DNA of 64,000 bases. Source: CAVYXF01 sp963772335 (GTDB lineage Bacteria; Pseudomonadota; Alphaproteobacteria; Rhizobiales; Rhodomicrobiaceae). The stretch lies in the NCBI GenBank assembly GCA_963772335.1, contig CAVYXF010000008.1:124001-188000 (forward strand), in the 5' to 3' direction. The position numbers and the translations under genes are program-made. This document shows positions 24,842 through 34,484 of the stretch, one piece after another (position 1 is the stretch's first letter; each line of letters begins with the position of its first letter). The notes beneath the pieces are model-generated. The model did not search any database. It saw only the letters and a program-made list of their open reading frames with translations, and was not told where the DNA came from.

Positions 24842-26227
24842 ATGCCGGATATCGTCTGCATCTCCCCTGTGGACGGACGTGAGCTCGTCCGCCGCGCAAC
24901 AGTCGCCGGCGCCGAGATCGACGCTGCCGTAACCCGGGCGCGCAATGCACAGCGCGATTGGGCAAATGTCCCGCTCGGCGCGCGGGTCGAGGCGTTGCTC
25001 GCATTCCTCGGCCGGCTGAAGGACATGAATCACGAGATCGTGCCAGAGCTGGCCTGGTCGATGGGCCGGCCGGTACGCTATGGCGGTGAGATGCGCGGCG
25101 TCGAGGAGCGCGTCCGCTATATGGCCGGCATCGCAGAGGAGGCGCTCAGCCCCGTCATGCCGGAGGCCAAGCCGGGCTTCCGCCGCATGATCAAGCGAGA
25201 ACCGCTCGGTGTCGTGCTGGTGATCGCGCCCTGGAACTATCCTTACCTCACCGCGGTCAATGCCGTCGTTCCGGCGCTGATCGCGGGCAATGCCGTGATC
25301 CTGAAAACTGCCGCGCAGACGCTGCTCACCGGCGACCGTTTCCAGGCCGCCATGGACCGCGCCGGGCTACCTTCCGGGCTGTTTCAGCACATGCCGCTCA
25401 GCCACGACGATGTCGCCCGTTTGCTCGCTTCCGACGCCATCGATCATGTGAACTTCACCGGCTCGGTCGAAGGTGGCAAGGCCATCGAGCGCGCCGCCTC
25501 GGGGAGCTTTACCGGCGTCGGGCTTGAGCTTGGCGGCAAGGATCCAGCCTATGTCCGCGCCGATGCCGACCTCGCCTCGACAATCGAGAATCTGGTCGAT
25601 GGCAGTTTCTTCAACTCCGGTCAGTGCTGCTGCGGCATCGAGCGCATCTATGTCGATGCGAAGGCCTACGAACCATTCCTCGATGGCTTCGTCACGCTGA
25701 CGCGGCAATATGTCCTCGGCAATCCGCTGGAAGAGGCGACCACGCTCGGCCCGATGGCGCACACCCGGTTCGCTAGCCTGGTGCGCGAGCAGACGGCGGA
25801 AGCCCTCAGCAAAGGGGCGACCGCCCAACTCGACCCGAAAAGCTTTGCCGCCGACGCGCCCGGCACCCCCTACCTTGCACCGCAAGTGCTGACCCAGGTC
25901 GATCACAGCATGCGCGTCATGACAGAGGAGAGCTTCGGGCCGGTCGTCGGCATCATGAAGGTAGCGAACGAGGCGGAGGCGATCCGGCTGATGAATGACA
26001 GCCCCTACGGCCTCACCGCCTCGATCTGGACCACCGACGACGAGGCCGCTGAGCGGATCGGCGCGCGGCTCGAAACCGGCACGGTCTACATGAACCGCTG
26101 CGACTATTTGGACCCGGGTCTCGCCTGGACCGGCGTTAAGAATAGCGGAAGGGGGGTTTCTCTGTCAGAAATCGGCTATCATGTTCTGACGCAGCCCAAA
26201 TCCTATCACCTGCGACTGGCGCAATAG
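24842..26227 (+). CDS. Aldehyde dehydrogenase (NAD(P)-dependent, ALDH superfamily)
   Basis: A 461-aa enzyme oxidising an aldehyde to the acid. Motifs: substrate/cofactor region IAPWNYPY, Rossmann end NFTGSVEGGKAIE, catalytic general base in LELGGKDPAYV (about 229) and catalytic cysteine in FFNSGQCCCGIERIYV (about 263), with ESFGPVVG later. ATG 24842 is chosen because the conserved sequence begins there; an upstream ATG would add 28 unlikely residues. It heads an operon with Fe-ADH (22 bp) and a glutamine amidotransferase (2 bp). A decayed copy of its first 176 bases lies at 41.05-41.23 kb. Probable role: oxidation of a gamma-glutamylated amino aldehyde (inference from neighbours). Confidence 0.93.
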   Translation: MPDIVCISPVDGRELVRRATVAGAEIDAAVTRARNAQRDWANVPLGARVEALLAFLGRLKDMNHEIVPELAWSMGRPVRYGGEMRGVEERVRYMAGIAEEALSPVMPEAKPGFRRMIKREPLGVVLVIAPWNYPYLTAVNAVVPALIAGNAVILKTAAQTLLTGDRFQAAMDRAGLPSGLFQHMPLSHDDVARLLASDAIDHVNFTGSVEGGKAIERAASGSFTGVGLELGGKDPAYVRADADLASTIENLVDGSFFNSGQCCCGIERIYVDAKAYEPFLDGFVTLTRQYVLGNPLEEATTLGPMAHTRFASLVREQTAEALSKGATAQLDPKSFAADAPGTPYLAPQVLTQVDHSMRVMTEESFGPVVGIMKVANEAEAIRLMNDSPYGLTASIWTTDDEAAERIGARLETGTVYMNRCDYLDPGLAWTGVKNSGRGVSLSEIGYHVLTQPKSYHLRLAQ

Positions 26228-26249
26228 CGGATCTCCTGAAGGATAGCCT

Positions 26250-27428
26250 ATGAACCCCGTCCTCAGCGGCAACTGGAACTATCCCACGACGGTCTGGCAC
26301 GGGCCGGGCCAGATTACCCGTCTCGCCAAAGCCTGCCAGAAAGCCAATATCGCCAAGCCCCTGCTCGTCACCGACAGCGGCCTCCGAGAGAGTGGCATCA
26401 TTATTCGCGTGATGCAGCTTCTGGGGCTGGCCGACATCGCCGCACCGCTTTTCAGCGATGTGAAAGGTAACCCGACCGGCGGCAATGTCGAGGCGGGGCT
26501 AGCCGCCTATCGCGCCGGCAAATGCGACGGCGTGATCGCTGTGGGTGGCGGCTCGGCGCTCGACATCGGCAAATGCATCGCCTTCATGGCCGGGCAGAAC
26601 CGGCCGATCTGGGAATTCGAAGATGTCGGCGACAACTGGACCCGTGCCGAGGCTGCCGGCATTGAACCCGTCGTTGCGGTGCCCACGACAGCCGGCACCG
26701 GCTCGGAGGTTGGCCGCGCCGCGGTGGTGACGAATGAGGCCAGCCACGAGAAGAAGATCATCTTTCATCCTGGCATGATGCCTAAAGTCGCCATCTGCGA
26801 TCCTGAGCTGACAGTGGGCCTGCCGCCCAAGCTCACCGCGTGGACCGGCATGGACGCTCTCGCCCATTGCATCGAGGCCTATTGCGCCCCAGGCTTCCAT
26901 CCGATGGCAGATGGCATCGCTGTCGAGGGTGTGCGGCTGATCGCCGATCATCTGCCGACCGCGGTTGAAAATGGCAATGATCTGGAGGCGCGCTCGCGGA
27001 TGATGGCGGCGGCCTCGATGGGCGCGACCGCGTTCCAGAAGGGGCTGGGCGCGGTGCATTCGATCTCCCATCCGGTCGGCGCGCTTTACGATACCCATCA
27101 TGGTCTGACCAATGGCGTGGTGCTGCCCTATGTGCTGACCTTCAACCGTGCCGCCATTGAGGAGCGGATGGACTATCTCGCCGTGGCGCTCGGTCTGCCC
27201 GGTGGTGATTTCGAGGCGCTGATGGAATGGCTGCTCAGCTTTCGCTCATTGCTCCATGTGCCGCACAGCCTGGGCGAGTTGGGCATCGAGATGTCACGGG
27301 CTGGCGAACTCGCCGAGAAGGCGCTCGCCGACCCTTGCACGGCCGGCAACCCGGTGCCGATGACCCGCGAGGATTTTCAGCGCGTGATCATCTCCGCCAT
27401 TCGTGGTGATCTGACGCTTGGCAGGTAG
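26250..27428 (+). CDS. Iron-containing alcohol dehydrogenase
   Basis: A 392-aa group III alcohol dehydrogenase. NAD-binding GGGSALDIGKC is at about residue 95, and metal-ligand segments DALAHCIEAYCAPGFHP and HSISHPVGALYDTHHGLTNG are intact, with the His and Asp ligands visible. AAGG precedes the ATG by 7 bases. It sits in the ALDH-ADH-amidotransferase operon and would convert an alcohol to the aldehyde that the ALDH then oxidises. In amino-alcohol degradation via gamma-glutamyl derivatives this pair would act on the hydroxyl end. The substrate is inferred. Confidence 0.94.
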   Translation: MNPVLSGNWNYPTTVWHGPGQITRLAKACQKANIAKPLLVTDSGLRESGIIIRVMQLLGLADIAAPLFSDVKGNPTGGNVEAGLAAYRAGKCDGVIAVGGGSALDIGKCIAFMAGQNRPIWEFEDVGDNWTRAEAAGIEPVVAVPTTAGTGSEVGRAAVVTNEASHEKKIIFHPGMMPKVAICDPELTVGLPPKLTAWTGMDALAHCIEAYCAPGFHPMADGIAVEGVRLIADHLPTAVENGNDLEARSRMMAAASMGATAFQKGLGAVHSISHPVGALYDTHHGLTNGVVLPYVLTFNRAAIEERMDYLAVALGLPGGDFEALMEWLLSFRSLLHVPHSLGELGIEMSRAGELAEKALADPCTAGNPVPMTREDFQRVIISAIRGDLTLGR

Positions 27429-27430
27429 GC

Positions 27431-28297
27431 ATGGCGGGCTTGCGGCTTCTGGTCGTTGAAGGCAACACCGCCGAGGCGCGGGAGCGGCATCTCGACATTT
27501 CCGGACGGACACCGAGCGAAGCCTATGCCGGCGTGCTGAAAGAGCTTGCCGCCGACGCCGTCGTCGATATCTGCTTCCCCGCCGATCCGGGCGCCAACAT
27601 TCCGGACAAGGATGGCGTTACCGGCTATGACGGGGTCGCCATCACCGGCTCTGCGCTCAATCTGTGGCGTGCCGAGCCTGCGTCGATGCGGCAGGTCGAG
27701 CTGGCGCGTGCCGTGTTTCAGGCGGGGGTTCCGTTCTTCGGCTCGTGCTGGGGGCTGCAGGTGGCGAGCGTAGCTGCGGGCGGCGAGGTGCGGCTCAACC
27801 CGAACGGGCGCGAGATGGCCATCAGCCGCAAGATCGCGCTCACCAATGCCGGGCGCAGCCATCCGATGCATCACGGCCGGCCGCTCGCATTCGATGCGCC
27901 AACCGTGCATATGGACGCCATTGCAGTGCTTCCCGGCGAGATCATCGTAACGGCGACAAATGCCGCGACTCCGGTGCAGGCCGCGGAAATCCGCTCTGAG
28001 GGTGGGGTGTTCTGGGGCGTGCAATATCATCCGGAATATACGTTGCAGGATGTTGCCGCAACTCTTGCCCGTTATAATGGCCGGCTGATCGAGGAAGGCT
28101 TCTACGCGAGCACCACCGAGCTGCAGGCCCATATCGCGGGCATAGAATCGCTGCACCGCGATCCAGCGCAGCCCGGCCTTGCCTGGCGCCTTGGTATCGA
28201 CCGCGACATCCTCGATCCGGCGCAACGCCTCTGCGAGATCGCGAACTGGATCACGGACCAGGTTCGGCCAACGCAAAGCGCGCGCGCGCGGGCGTAA
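27431..28297 (+). CDS. Class I glutamine amidotransferase (probable gamma-glutamyl hydrolase)
   Basis: A 288-aa protein with a stand-alone GATase-1 domain: the nucleophile is C106 in FFGSCWGLQVAS, and the His-Glu pair is in GVQYHPEYT. Residues about 220-288 form an extra C-terminal segment. Starts 2 bp after the ADH stop. GATases without a synthetase partner often hydrolyse gamma-glutamyl amides (as PuuD does for gamma-glutamyl-GABA), which fits an operon with ALDH and ADH: the last step would release glutamate and an amino acid. Other reactions are possible. The gene converges on carA. Confidence 0.88.
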   Translation: MAGLRLLVVEGNTAEARERHLDISGRTPSEAYAGVLKELAADAVVDICFPADPGANIPDKDGVTGYDGVAITGSALNLWRAEPASMRQVELARAVFQAGVPFFGSCWGLQVASVAAGGEVRLNPNGREMAISRKIALTNAGRSHPMHHGRPLAFDAPTVHMDAIAVLPGEIIVTATNAATPVQAAEIRSEGGVFWGVQYHPEYTLQDVAATLARYNGRLIEEGFYASTTELQAHIAGIESLHRDPAQPGLAWRLGIDRDILDPAQRLCEIANWITDQVRPTQSARARA

Positions 28298-28473
28298 ATA
28301 CCAGCTGGACGTTTCTTTGTTCGGCCGGAAGCGCCGTTTCTTCGTCCCGGCCTGCACCTTGTCTTGGCGCCCGCGCGCAGCGGCGGTCAACCCTCGCCGA
28401 AGGCGACCGCGAAGCGGCTTGGGGTTGACAGTCGCGAGCACGGCGCCAGCCTCGGCGAGGCTGGGCGGTTCAC

Positions 28474-29757
28474 CTACTCCTGAACCGTCTCCATATCGCG
28501 CTCGCGGCGGATGTGATTGACGAAACGGCGGAACAGGTAGTGGCTGTCCTGCGGGCCTGGTGATGCCTCGGGGTGGTACTGCACGGAGAAGACCGGGCGC
28601 CCCTTCACCTGCAGGCCGCAATTGGAGCCGTCGAACAGCGAGACATGCGTCTCCTCGACCCCGGTCGGCAGCGTGTCGCTGTCCACGGTGAAGCCGTGGT
28701 TCATCGAGGTGATCTCGACCTTGCCGGTGGTGAAGTCCTTCACCGGATGATTGGCGCCATGATGGCCCTGATGCATCTTGCGCGTCTTAGCGCCGAGCGC
28801 CAGCGCTAGGAGCTGATGGCCGAGGCAGATGCCGAACACCGGCACCCCCGATTTAACAATGCCGCGGATGGCAGGAACGGCGTAGTCGCCCATGGCCGCG
28901 GGATCGCCGGGGCCGTTGGAGAGGAACACGCCATCGGGTCGGCGCGCCAGTACATCATCGGCGGTTGCGGTCGCGGGTAGTACGGTGACCTTGCAGCCTT
29001 GCGTCGCGAGGCAGCGCGCGATGTTGCTCTTCATGCCGTAATCGATCGCGACGACGTGGAATTGCGGCGCGTCCTGCTGGCCATAGCCCTGCCCCCAGGT
29101 CCAGCAAGTTTCGTCCCAGCTATAGCTCTGGCCGGCGGTGACATCACGGGCGAGGTCCAGCCCCTCGATGCCTGGCCATTCCTGTGCTTGGGTTTGCAGC
29201 GCAGGGATATCGAACCGGCCGTCCGGGGCATGCGCAATCACGGCCTTCGGCATTCCCTTCTCGCGGATGCGGGCCGTCAAGGCGCGCGTATCAACGCCGG
29301 AGATCGCAATGATACCCCTCGCCCTCAACCAGGCATCTAAGCCCTGGTCGGCACGGTAGTTCGAGGGCGCGGTGATCCGTGCGCGCAGCACGCAGCCGCG
29401 CACGCCCGAAGTGGCGGCGAGGTTCGAGGTCTCGCTGTCCTCGCGGTTGACGCCGACATTGCCGATATGCGGGAAGGTGAAGGTGATGATCTGGCCGGCA
29501 TAGGAGGGATCGGTGAGGATCTCCTGATAGCCGGTCATCGCGGTATTGAAGCATAGCTCGCCGACGGCAGCGCCGGTTGCGCCGAGGCCATAGCCGCGCA
29601 GACAGGAGCCATCCTCCAGGACGATAACCCCCGTGAACCGCTCCTCGGCCCAGCCGTTCATTGTGCGGTCGTGAGAGGGCGAAATGCCGGCGGCGGAAAG
29701 GCTGGATGAGGCGTGCAAGGCAGCCGCCGCATCGTGGTCGATCGAATCGTCGGACAT
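28474..29757 (-). CDS. carA: Carbamoyl-phosphate synthase small (glutaminase) chain
   Basis: The 427-aa glutaminase subunit, supplying ammonia to CarB for arginine and pyrimidine synthesis. N-terminal part: GVIVLEDGSCLRGYGLG, ELCFNTAMTGYQEILTDPSYAGQ. C-terminal GATase with Cys in FGICLGHQLLALALG and HPEASPGPQD. ATG 29757 follows AGAGGGG and adds about 40 Ser/Ala/His-rich residues before the conserved core, compared with typical CarA; ATG 29664 (MNGWAEE) is an alternative. CarB is not adjacent. It converges with the amidotransferase gene and is separated by 177 bp from the preceding hydroxyacyl-CoA dehydrogenase. Confidence 0.95.
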   Translation of the reverse strand: MSDDSIDHDAAAALHASSSLSAAGISPSHDRTMNGWAEERFTGVIVLEDGSCLRGYGLGATGAAVGELCFNTAMTGYQEILTDPSYAGQIITFTFPHIGNVGVNREDSETSNLAATSGVRGCVLRARITAPSNYRADQGLDAWLRARGIIAISGVDTRALTARIREKGMPKAVIAHAPDGRFDIPALQTQAQEWPGIEGLDLARDVTAGQSYSWDETCWTWGQGYGQQDAPQFHVVAIDYGMKSNIARCLATQGCKVTVLPATATADDVLARRPDGVFLSNGPGDPAAMGDYAVPAIRGIVKSGVPVFGICLGHQLLALALGAKTRKMHQGHHGANHPVKDFTTGKVEITSMNHGFTVDSDTLPTGVEETHVSLFDGSNCGLQVKGRPVFSVQYHPEASPGPQDSHYLFRRFVNHIRRERDMETVQE

Positions 29758-29934
29758 TGCCCCTCTTTCGTCGCCCCTGGCGATAAGGCCAGCTCTATCC
29801 CGGTCTCGCTTCGTGGCAGAACCACGGCGAAGTTGGGGGCGAAATCGCGCAAAGTCAATGCGCCATGATGCACGGACAACAAGCGGCGCCACCGCGAGCA
29901 CCGCCTTGTCATACATCCGGCCGAGCATGACAGA

Positions 29935-30888
29935 TCAGCGCGTCGGTACCGGGGTTGCACCGCGATAATCGTAAAAGCCCCGCTGCGTCTTCCGCCCAAG
30001 CCAGCCCGCCTCTACATATTTCACCAGGAGCGGGCAGGGGCGGTATTTCGAGTTTGCGAGGCCCTCATAGAGCACCTGCATGATCGACAGGCAGGTGTCG
30101 AGGCCGATGAAATCGGCCAGCTGGAGCGGGCCCATCGGGTGATTGGCGCCGAGGCGCAGCGCGGTGTCGATCGCCTCGACAGTGCCGACGCCTTCATAAA
30201 GCGTGTAAACCGCCTCGTTGATCATCGGCAACAGGACGCGGTTGACCATAAAGGCCGGGAAATCCTCCGACACAGCAACCGTCTTGCCGAGCTTGGCGAC
30301 GAACTCGCGCGCGGTACTGAAGGTCTCATCCTCGGTGGCGATGCCGCGGATCATCTCCACAAGCTCCATCAGCGGCACCGGATTCATGAAGTGCATGCCG
30401 ATGAAGCGCTCGGGACGGTCGGATGCGGCGGCAAGGCGAGTAATGGAGATAGAGGAGGTGTTGGTCGCCAGCATCGCGTCGGGCTTGAGGTGCGGACAAA
30501 GCGCGGCAAAGATGCGGCGCTTCACATCCTCATCCTCGGTCGCGGCCTCGATAATCAAATCGGCGTCGCCCAGCTCTTCGAGCGAATCGGAGATGCGGAT
30601 GTGGGCGAGGGCTGCCCGGCGCTCCTCCTCGGTGATTTTTCCGCGTGCGATCTGGCGCGCCATATTGCCGTTGATGGTGGCGAGCGCGGCTTCAGCCCGC
30701 TCCCGGTTGATGTCGTTCAGCATCACGTCATAGCCGGCGAGCGAGATGACATGCGAGATGCCGTTGCCCATCTGTCCGGCGCCGATCACACCGACTCTGC
30801 GGATATTGACCGGGGGACGTTCAGAGGTCGCAGGTGCGCCTGCAGCGTGGCGAGACATATTCGGGCTTAGCCTATCCGTGGTTGTCAT
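29935..30888 (-). CDS. 3-hydroxybutyryl-CoA dehydrogenase
   Basis: A 317-aa NAD(P) enzyme that interconverts acetoacetyl-CoA and 3-hydroxybutyryl-CoA. The Rossmann motif VGVIGAGQMGNGI is at about 35; TNTSSISIT and the active-site His in GMHFMNPVPLMELVE, then ANHPMGPLQLADFIGLD, are diagnostic. The ATG at 30888 follows GGGG by 7 bases; about 25 disordered residues precede the core. It lies 19 bp after etfA, so it is co-transcribed with the ETF genes. That order is standard in Rhizobiales. Confidence 0.93.
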   Translation of the reverse strand: MTTTDRLSPNMSRHAAGAPATSERPPVNIRRVGVIGAGQMGNGISHVISLAGYDVMLNDINRERAEAALATINGNMARQIARGKITEEERRAALAHIRISDSLEELGDADLIIEAATEDEDVKRRIFAALCPHLKPDAMLATNTSSISITRLAAASDRPERFIGMHFMNPVPLMELVEMIRGIATEDETFSTAREFVAKLGKTVAVSEDFPAFMVNRVLLPMINEAVYTLYEGVGTVEAIDTALRLGANHPMGPLQLADFIGLDTCLSIMQVLYEGLANSKYRPCPLLVKYVEAGWLGRKTQRGFYDYRGATPVPTR

Positions 30889-30907
30889 TCTTTGCCCCAA
30901 GTTCAGC

Positions 30908-31852
30908 CTATAGCCCCACTTTGGTCAATTCGGCTTCGAGTTCCGGCAGCGCCTGGAACAGGTCGGCGACAAGGCCGTAATCCGCCACCTGAAAGATCGG
31001 TGCTTCCTCATCCTTGTTGATGGCGACAATCACCTTAGCGTCCTTCATGCCCGCCAGGTGCTGAATGGCGCCTGAAATGCCAACCGCAATGTAGAGCTCA
31101 GGCGCAACCACCTTGCCGGTCTGGCCCACCTGATAGTCATTGGGCACATAGCCGGCATCAACCGCGGCGCGGCTGGCGCCGACGGCGGCCCCTAATTTGT
31201 CAGCGATGCGCTCGATGAGCTTAAAATTCTCGCCCGACTGCATGCCGCGGCCACCAGAGATGACGATGCGGGCGGCAGTCAGCTCCGGGCGGTCGGAGGC
31301 GGACAGCTCCTCGCCAACGAATTCCGAGAGACCGACAGGGGCCGGCGGGGTGATGGTGTCGATCGGCGCATTGCCCCCTTGCGGCGCGCCGGCGAAGGTA
31401 GTGAGGCGCACGGTGGCAACTAGCTTGGCTGCGGAATCGGTCTCCACGGTCTGCACAGCATTGCCCGCATAGATCAGGCGCTTGAAGCGGTTCGGCGCCT
31501 CGACGGCAATGATTTCGGAGACCTGCGGCACGTCGAGCAGCGCTGCCACACGCGGCATGAAGTTCTTGCCGACGCTTGTCGCAGGCGCGAGCATCGCGCT
31601 GTAGCCATCGGCAAGGGACAGAACCAGGGCGGCCATCTCCTCGGCGAGATGCTTTGCCAGATGCGGACCTTCCGCGAGCAGCACCTTGCGCACGCCCTGG
31701 AGCTTGGCGGCGTCTTCCGCGGCGGCGCCGCAGCCCTCGCCGGCAACCAGGATATCGACATCACCGCCGATCGTTCTTGCGGCGGTCAGCACCTTGGCGG
31801 TGGCGTTCGAGAGAACTGTGTTTGCGTGTTCGGCAATGACGAGGACGGCCAT
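30908..31852 (-). CDS. etfA: Electron transfer flavoprotein alpha subunit
   Basis: A 314-aa FAD-binding subunit. The C-terminal FAD region is clear: DKLGAAVGASRAAVDAGYV, then GQTGKVVAPELYIAVGISGA and IVAINKDEEAPIF. With EtfB it takes electrons from acyl-CoA dehydrogenases (one is encoded at 6.2-8 kb) to ETF-quinone oxidoreductase. Its ATG shares one base with the etfB stop. Confidence 0.97.
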   Translation of the reverse strand: MAVLVIAEHANTVLSNATAKVLTAARTIGGDVDILVAGEGCGAAAEDAAKLQGVRKVLLAEGPHLAKHLAEEMAALVLSLADGYSAMLAPATSVGKNFMPRVAALLDVPQVSEIIAVEAPNRFKRLIYAGNAVQTVETDSAAKLVATVRLTTFAGAPQGGNAPIDTITPPAPVGLSEFVGEELSASDRPELTAARIVISGGRGMQSGENFKLIERIADKLGAAVGASRAAVDAGYVPNDYQVGQTGKVVAPELYIAVGISGAIQHLAGMKDAKVIVAINKDEEAPIFQVADYGLVADLFQALPELEAELTKVGL

Positions 31853-32601
31853 CAGAACACTCCCGCCTCTTCGCGCAGCACCGTGATAAGTTCGGCGACG
31901 TTGGCGACCTTGCGGCCGGCCTTGCGGACGCCTGGCTCCTCTGTGCGCAGAACCTTCACGCGAGGCTCGAGCGGCGCGCCGAGCGTTGCCGGATCGATCT
32001 CGGCAAGCGGCTTATTCTTGGCTTTCATGATATTCGGAAGCGAGGCGTAGCGTGGCTCATTGAGGCGCAGATCGGTCGTGATCACAGCCGGGAGGTTCAA
32101 AAGCACCGTCTGCAGGCCGCCATCAACCTCACGGGTGACGCGGACCTTACCCTCCTCGATCACCACCTTCGAGGCAAATGTGCCCTGCGGCCAGCCAAGT
32201 AGCGCCGCCAGCATTTGTCCCGTCTGGTTGCTGTCGTCGTCAATGGCCTGCTTGCCGAGGATAAACAGATCGGGCCTTTCCTGTTCGGCCACGGCTTTTA
32301 GGATTTTTGCAACTGCGAGCGGCTCGACGGCGAGGTCGGTCTTGACCAGGATGGCCCGGTCGGCGCCCATCGCTAAGGCAGTGCGCAGCGTTTCTTGCGC
32401 TTTTTGCGGGCCGATGGAAACCGCTATGATCTCTTTCGCCTTGCCGGCTTCCTTGAGCCGGATGGCTTCTTCGATAGCGATTTCATCGAACGGATTCATC
32501 GACATTTTTACGTTTGCGGTCTCGACGCCGCTTCCGTCCGGCTTGATCCGGATCTTGACGTTGTAATCAACTACCCGTTTTACCGGGACGATGACGCGCA
32601 T
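31852..32601 (-). CDS. etfB: Electron transfer flavoprotein beta subunit
   Basis: A 249-aa AMP-binding subunit, normal length. It begins MRVIVPVKRVVDYNVKIRI and has the signature MSMNPFDEIAIEEAIRLKE and FILGKQAIDDDSNQTGQMLA. A GGAGGCCTTTTTTC site precedes the ATG. First gene of the etfB-etfA-hydroxyacyl-CoA dehydrogenase operon. The 248 bp upstream hold its promoter; nothing recognisable is seen there. Confidence 0.97.
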   Translation of the reverse strand: MRVIVPVKRVVDYNVKIRIKPDGSGVETANVKMSMNPFDEIAIEEAIRLKEAGKAKEIIAVSIGPQKAQETLRTALAMGADRAILVKTDLAVEPLAVAKILKAVAEQERPDLFILGKQAIDDDSNQTGQMLAALLGWPQGTFASKVVIEEGKVRVTREVDGGLQTVLLNLPAVITTDLRLNEPRYASLPNIMKAKNKPLAEIDPATLGAPLEPRVKVLRTEEPGVRKAGRKVANVAELITVLREEAGVF

Positions 32602-32849
32602 GAAAAAAGGCCTCCGCTATCTCGCCCTGCGCCGAGCTGGGAGGGGGATCAGCTATCCCCTTCTACCGCATGACGGATTTGACGCCCGAAAGCGCTTCTC
32701 GCAGTTGCGAAGAGAATTTGAGGCTAAAGCCGGTCGCCTGGCAAGTCAATGCACATGAAAGGCGCAGGGCGCTGGTCATGTGCTTTTTTACGTGTCAGAA
32801 GCGGGCAGTTAGGCGGGGACGGAAGCGAGGCCGGCGTCGACATGCGACA

Positions 32850-33233
32850 TCAAAGCAAAATCGTCCGGCCACGGACCCATTCTCTCAATTCGCTTTCCGG
32901 GAGCGCTCCACCAGCGAGCTTCATCATCACAGCCTCAGCCTCCGTCTCCCGCGCGTCGAGATAAAAGCCATTCAATTCAAGGATGATGCCAAGCGCAATG
33001 AAAGCGATGCGCTTGTTGCCGTCGACAAAAGCATGATTGCGGCAGATGCTCGCGCACACAGCGGCCGCTATGTCGACAACATCGACCGCTTGTTCGGAAT
33101 AGGCGATGATGTGAGCCGCCCGGGCTAACGATGCTTCGAGCGCGCCTCTGTCGCGCAGGCCGGGCGCACCGCCGAAGGCCTCGATGCTCTCCGCGTGAAT
33201 TTCGATCAGATCCTCGACATCCGGCAGCTTCAC
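32850..33233 (-). CDS. Doc-type (death-on-curing) Fic-fold toxin
   Basis: A 127-aa type II toxin. The Fic/Doc active-site loop is HAFVDGNKRIAF, with H67 and the K-R pair intact; Doc proteins phosphorylate EF-Tu rather than AMPylating. The N-terminal RGALEASLARA is also typical. GTG start overlaps the antitoxin stop by four bases (GTGA). Standard Doc size; no sign of decay. Confidence 0.93.
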   Translation of the reverse strand: MKLPDVEDLIEIHAESIEAFGGAPGLRDRGALEASLARAAHIIAYSEQAVDVVDIAAAVCASICRNHAFVDGNKRIAFIALGIILELNGFYLDARETEAEAVMMKLAGGALPESELREWVRGRTILL

Positions 33234-33466
33234 TTCGCCAGCGCTGCAAGCGTGCGCGCATAGCGCGCCATAAAGCGCCGACCAATCTCCCGCACGGCAA
33301 CCCGATCGTTATCGGCCTTTGCGATCACCACGCGATCGCCATCCGCTTCGATGACGACATTGTCGCCGCGCGAGAGGCCCACCGTCCGCAAGATATCGCG
33401 GGAGAGGGTCACGCCGGTTGAATTTCCGATCCGGGTAAGTTTGGTGATCGTCTTTAGGCTCGCCAT
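33230..33466 (-). CDS. AbrB/MazE-type antitoxin
   Basis: A 78-aa DNA-binding antitoxin partner of the Doc toxin. ATG 33466 follows GAGGTGCACC. The swapped-hairpin AbrB fold is seen in TKLTRIGNSTGVTLSRDILRTVGL and GDNVVIEADGDRVVI; the rest is a C-terminal toxin-binding tail. It would repress its own operon. The toxin gene begins 4 bases before its stop. Confidence 0.9.
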   Translation of the reverse strand: MASLKTITKLTRIGNSTGVTLSRDILRTVGLSRGDNVVIEADGDRVVIAKADNDRVAVREIGRRFMARYARTLAALAK

Positions 33467-33571
33467 GGTGCACCTCAACTAGTAGGTGCATTATGTAATG
33501 ACGGGCGTTCTTACGTCAAGGGCTGAGAAGGGCCGGCTCGCAATGGATAACCGGACGGCTGCGGCTCTATT

Positions 33572-34471
33572 TTAAGGCGTGACCGCGGCACTGCGCAGCA
33601 GGCTGCGGTTCCGGTGCTGATCGAGCAGGACGATCGCGACGCCGCTGACGGTGATCAAGGCAATGCCCGCGAAAGCCAGAGGATTCGGCAATACCCGCCA
33701 GACCACGAAGCCAGACACCATGCCCCAAAGCACGAAGCTGTAGAAGAAGGGCGCGATCACGGTCGTCCGGCCGAGCCGGTAGGCGAGCAGGAGGCCCGCG
33801 TGACCCAAGGTGACGAACAGACCGGCGGCGCTGAGCAAGGCGAGATGGCGACCCGTCGGTGCGATCAGGTTTTCAAATGCGAGCGACATCGCGCCCGCAA
33901 CCAGCATCACCATGACAAGGGTCGTAAAGGCGACGATCGTCAGGGGAATATCGGCCCGTACGCCGCGTCCAAGGAGATCGCGCGCAGCGACCGCTAGCGC
34001 TGTGGCGAAGGCGAGCAGAGCCGCGGGCGAGATACCGGCAGCTCCGGGCTGCGCCACCATCAGCGCACCCGCAAAGCCGGCTAGCACAAGCATGATTCGC
34101 CCAGAGCCGACCCTCTCGCGCAGTAGAAAAGCCACACCAAGGATGATGATCAGCGGGGCGGTCTGGACGATGGCGATTAGGTCGGCGATCGGCATTTGCG
34201 CCAGCGCGACGATATAGCAGAGTGTGCCAACAGTCTCCGCGGCACCCCTCAGCAGCACGCGGCCGTCGAGAACGCCCGACAGCGCCCGCCCTTCGCCGCG
34301 AAATCCAAGCAGAATGCCGCAGGCGAGGGAAGCCGCAACGCCGCGCAGGAAAAGCACTTCGAATGGCGGCAGGCCCTCGGCGGCCAGCTTCATGAAACTA
34401 TCGCAGACCACGAAGGATGCGGTCGCCGCAAGCATGGCGACGACGCCGCCCAGATCGCTCGTTCGGGTCAT
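33572..34471 (-). CDS. EamA/DMT-family membrane transporter
   Basis: A 299-aa inner-membrane protein with about ten hydrophobic helices forming two EamA repeats (the first begins VVAMLAATASFVVCDSFMKLAAEG; the second, about residue 148, LLAFATALAVAARDLLG). ATG 34471 (MTRTSD) is chosen since the upstream part is Pro/Cys-rich and overlaps the rhomboid gene. Drug/metabolite exporters of this type move amino acids or other small metabolites; no substrate can be told. It lies 13 bp after the rhomboid gene. Confidence 0.9.
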   Translation of the reverse strand: MTRTSDLGGVVAMLAATASFVVCDSFMKLAAEGLPPFEVLFLRGVAASLACGILLGFRGEGRALSGVLDGRVLLRGAAETVGTLCYIVALAQMPIADLIAIVQTAPLIIILGVAFLLRERVGSGRIMLVLAGFAGALMVAQPGAAGISPAALLAFATALAVAARDLLGRGVRADIPLTIVAFTTLVMVMLVAGAMSLAFENLIAPTGRHLALLSAAGLFVTLGHAGLLLAYRLGRTTVIAPFFYSFVLWGMVSGFVVWRVLPNPLAFAGIALITVSGVAIVLLDQHRNRSLLRSAAVTP

Positions 34472-34484
34472 TGATGCGGTGCGC

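Noticed and set aside
32670..33128. Plus-strand frame upstream of etfB and over the Doc gene
   Set aside because: Arg/Ser-rich, overlaps the well-supported toxin gene and has no recognisable motif.
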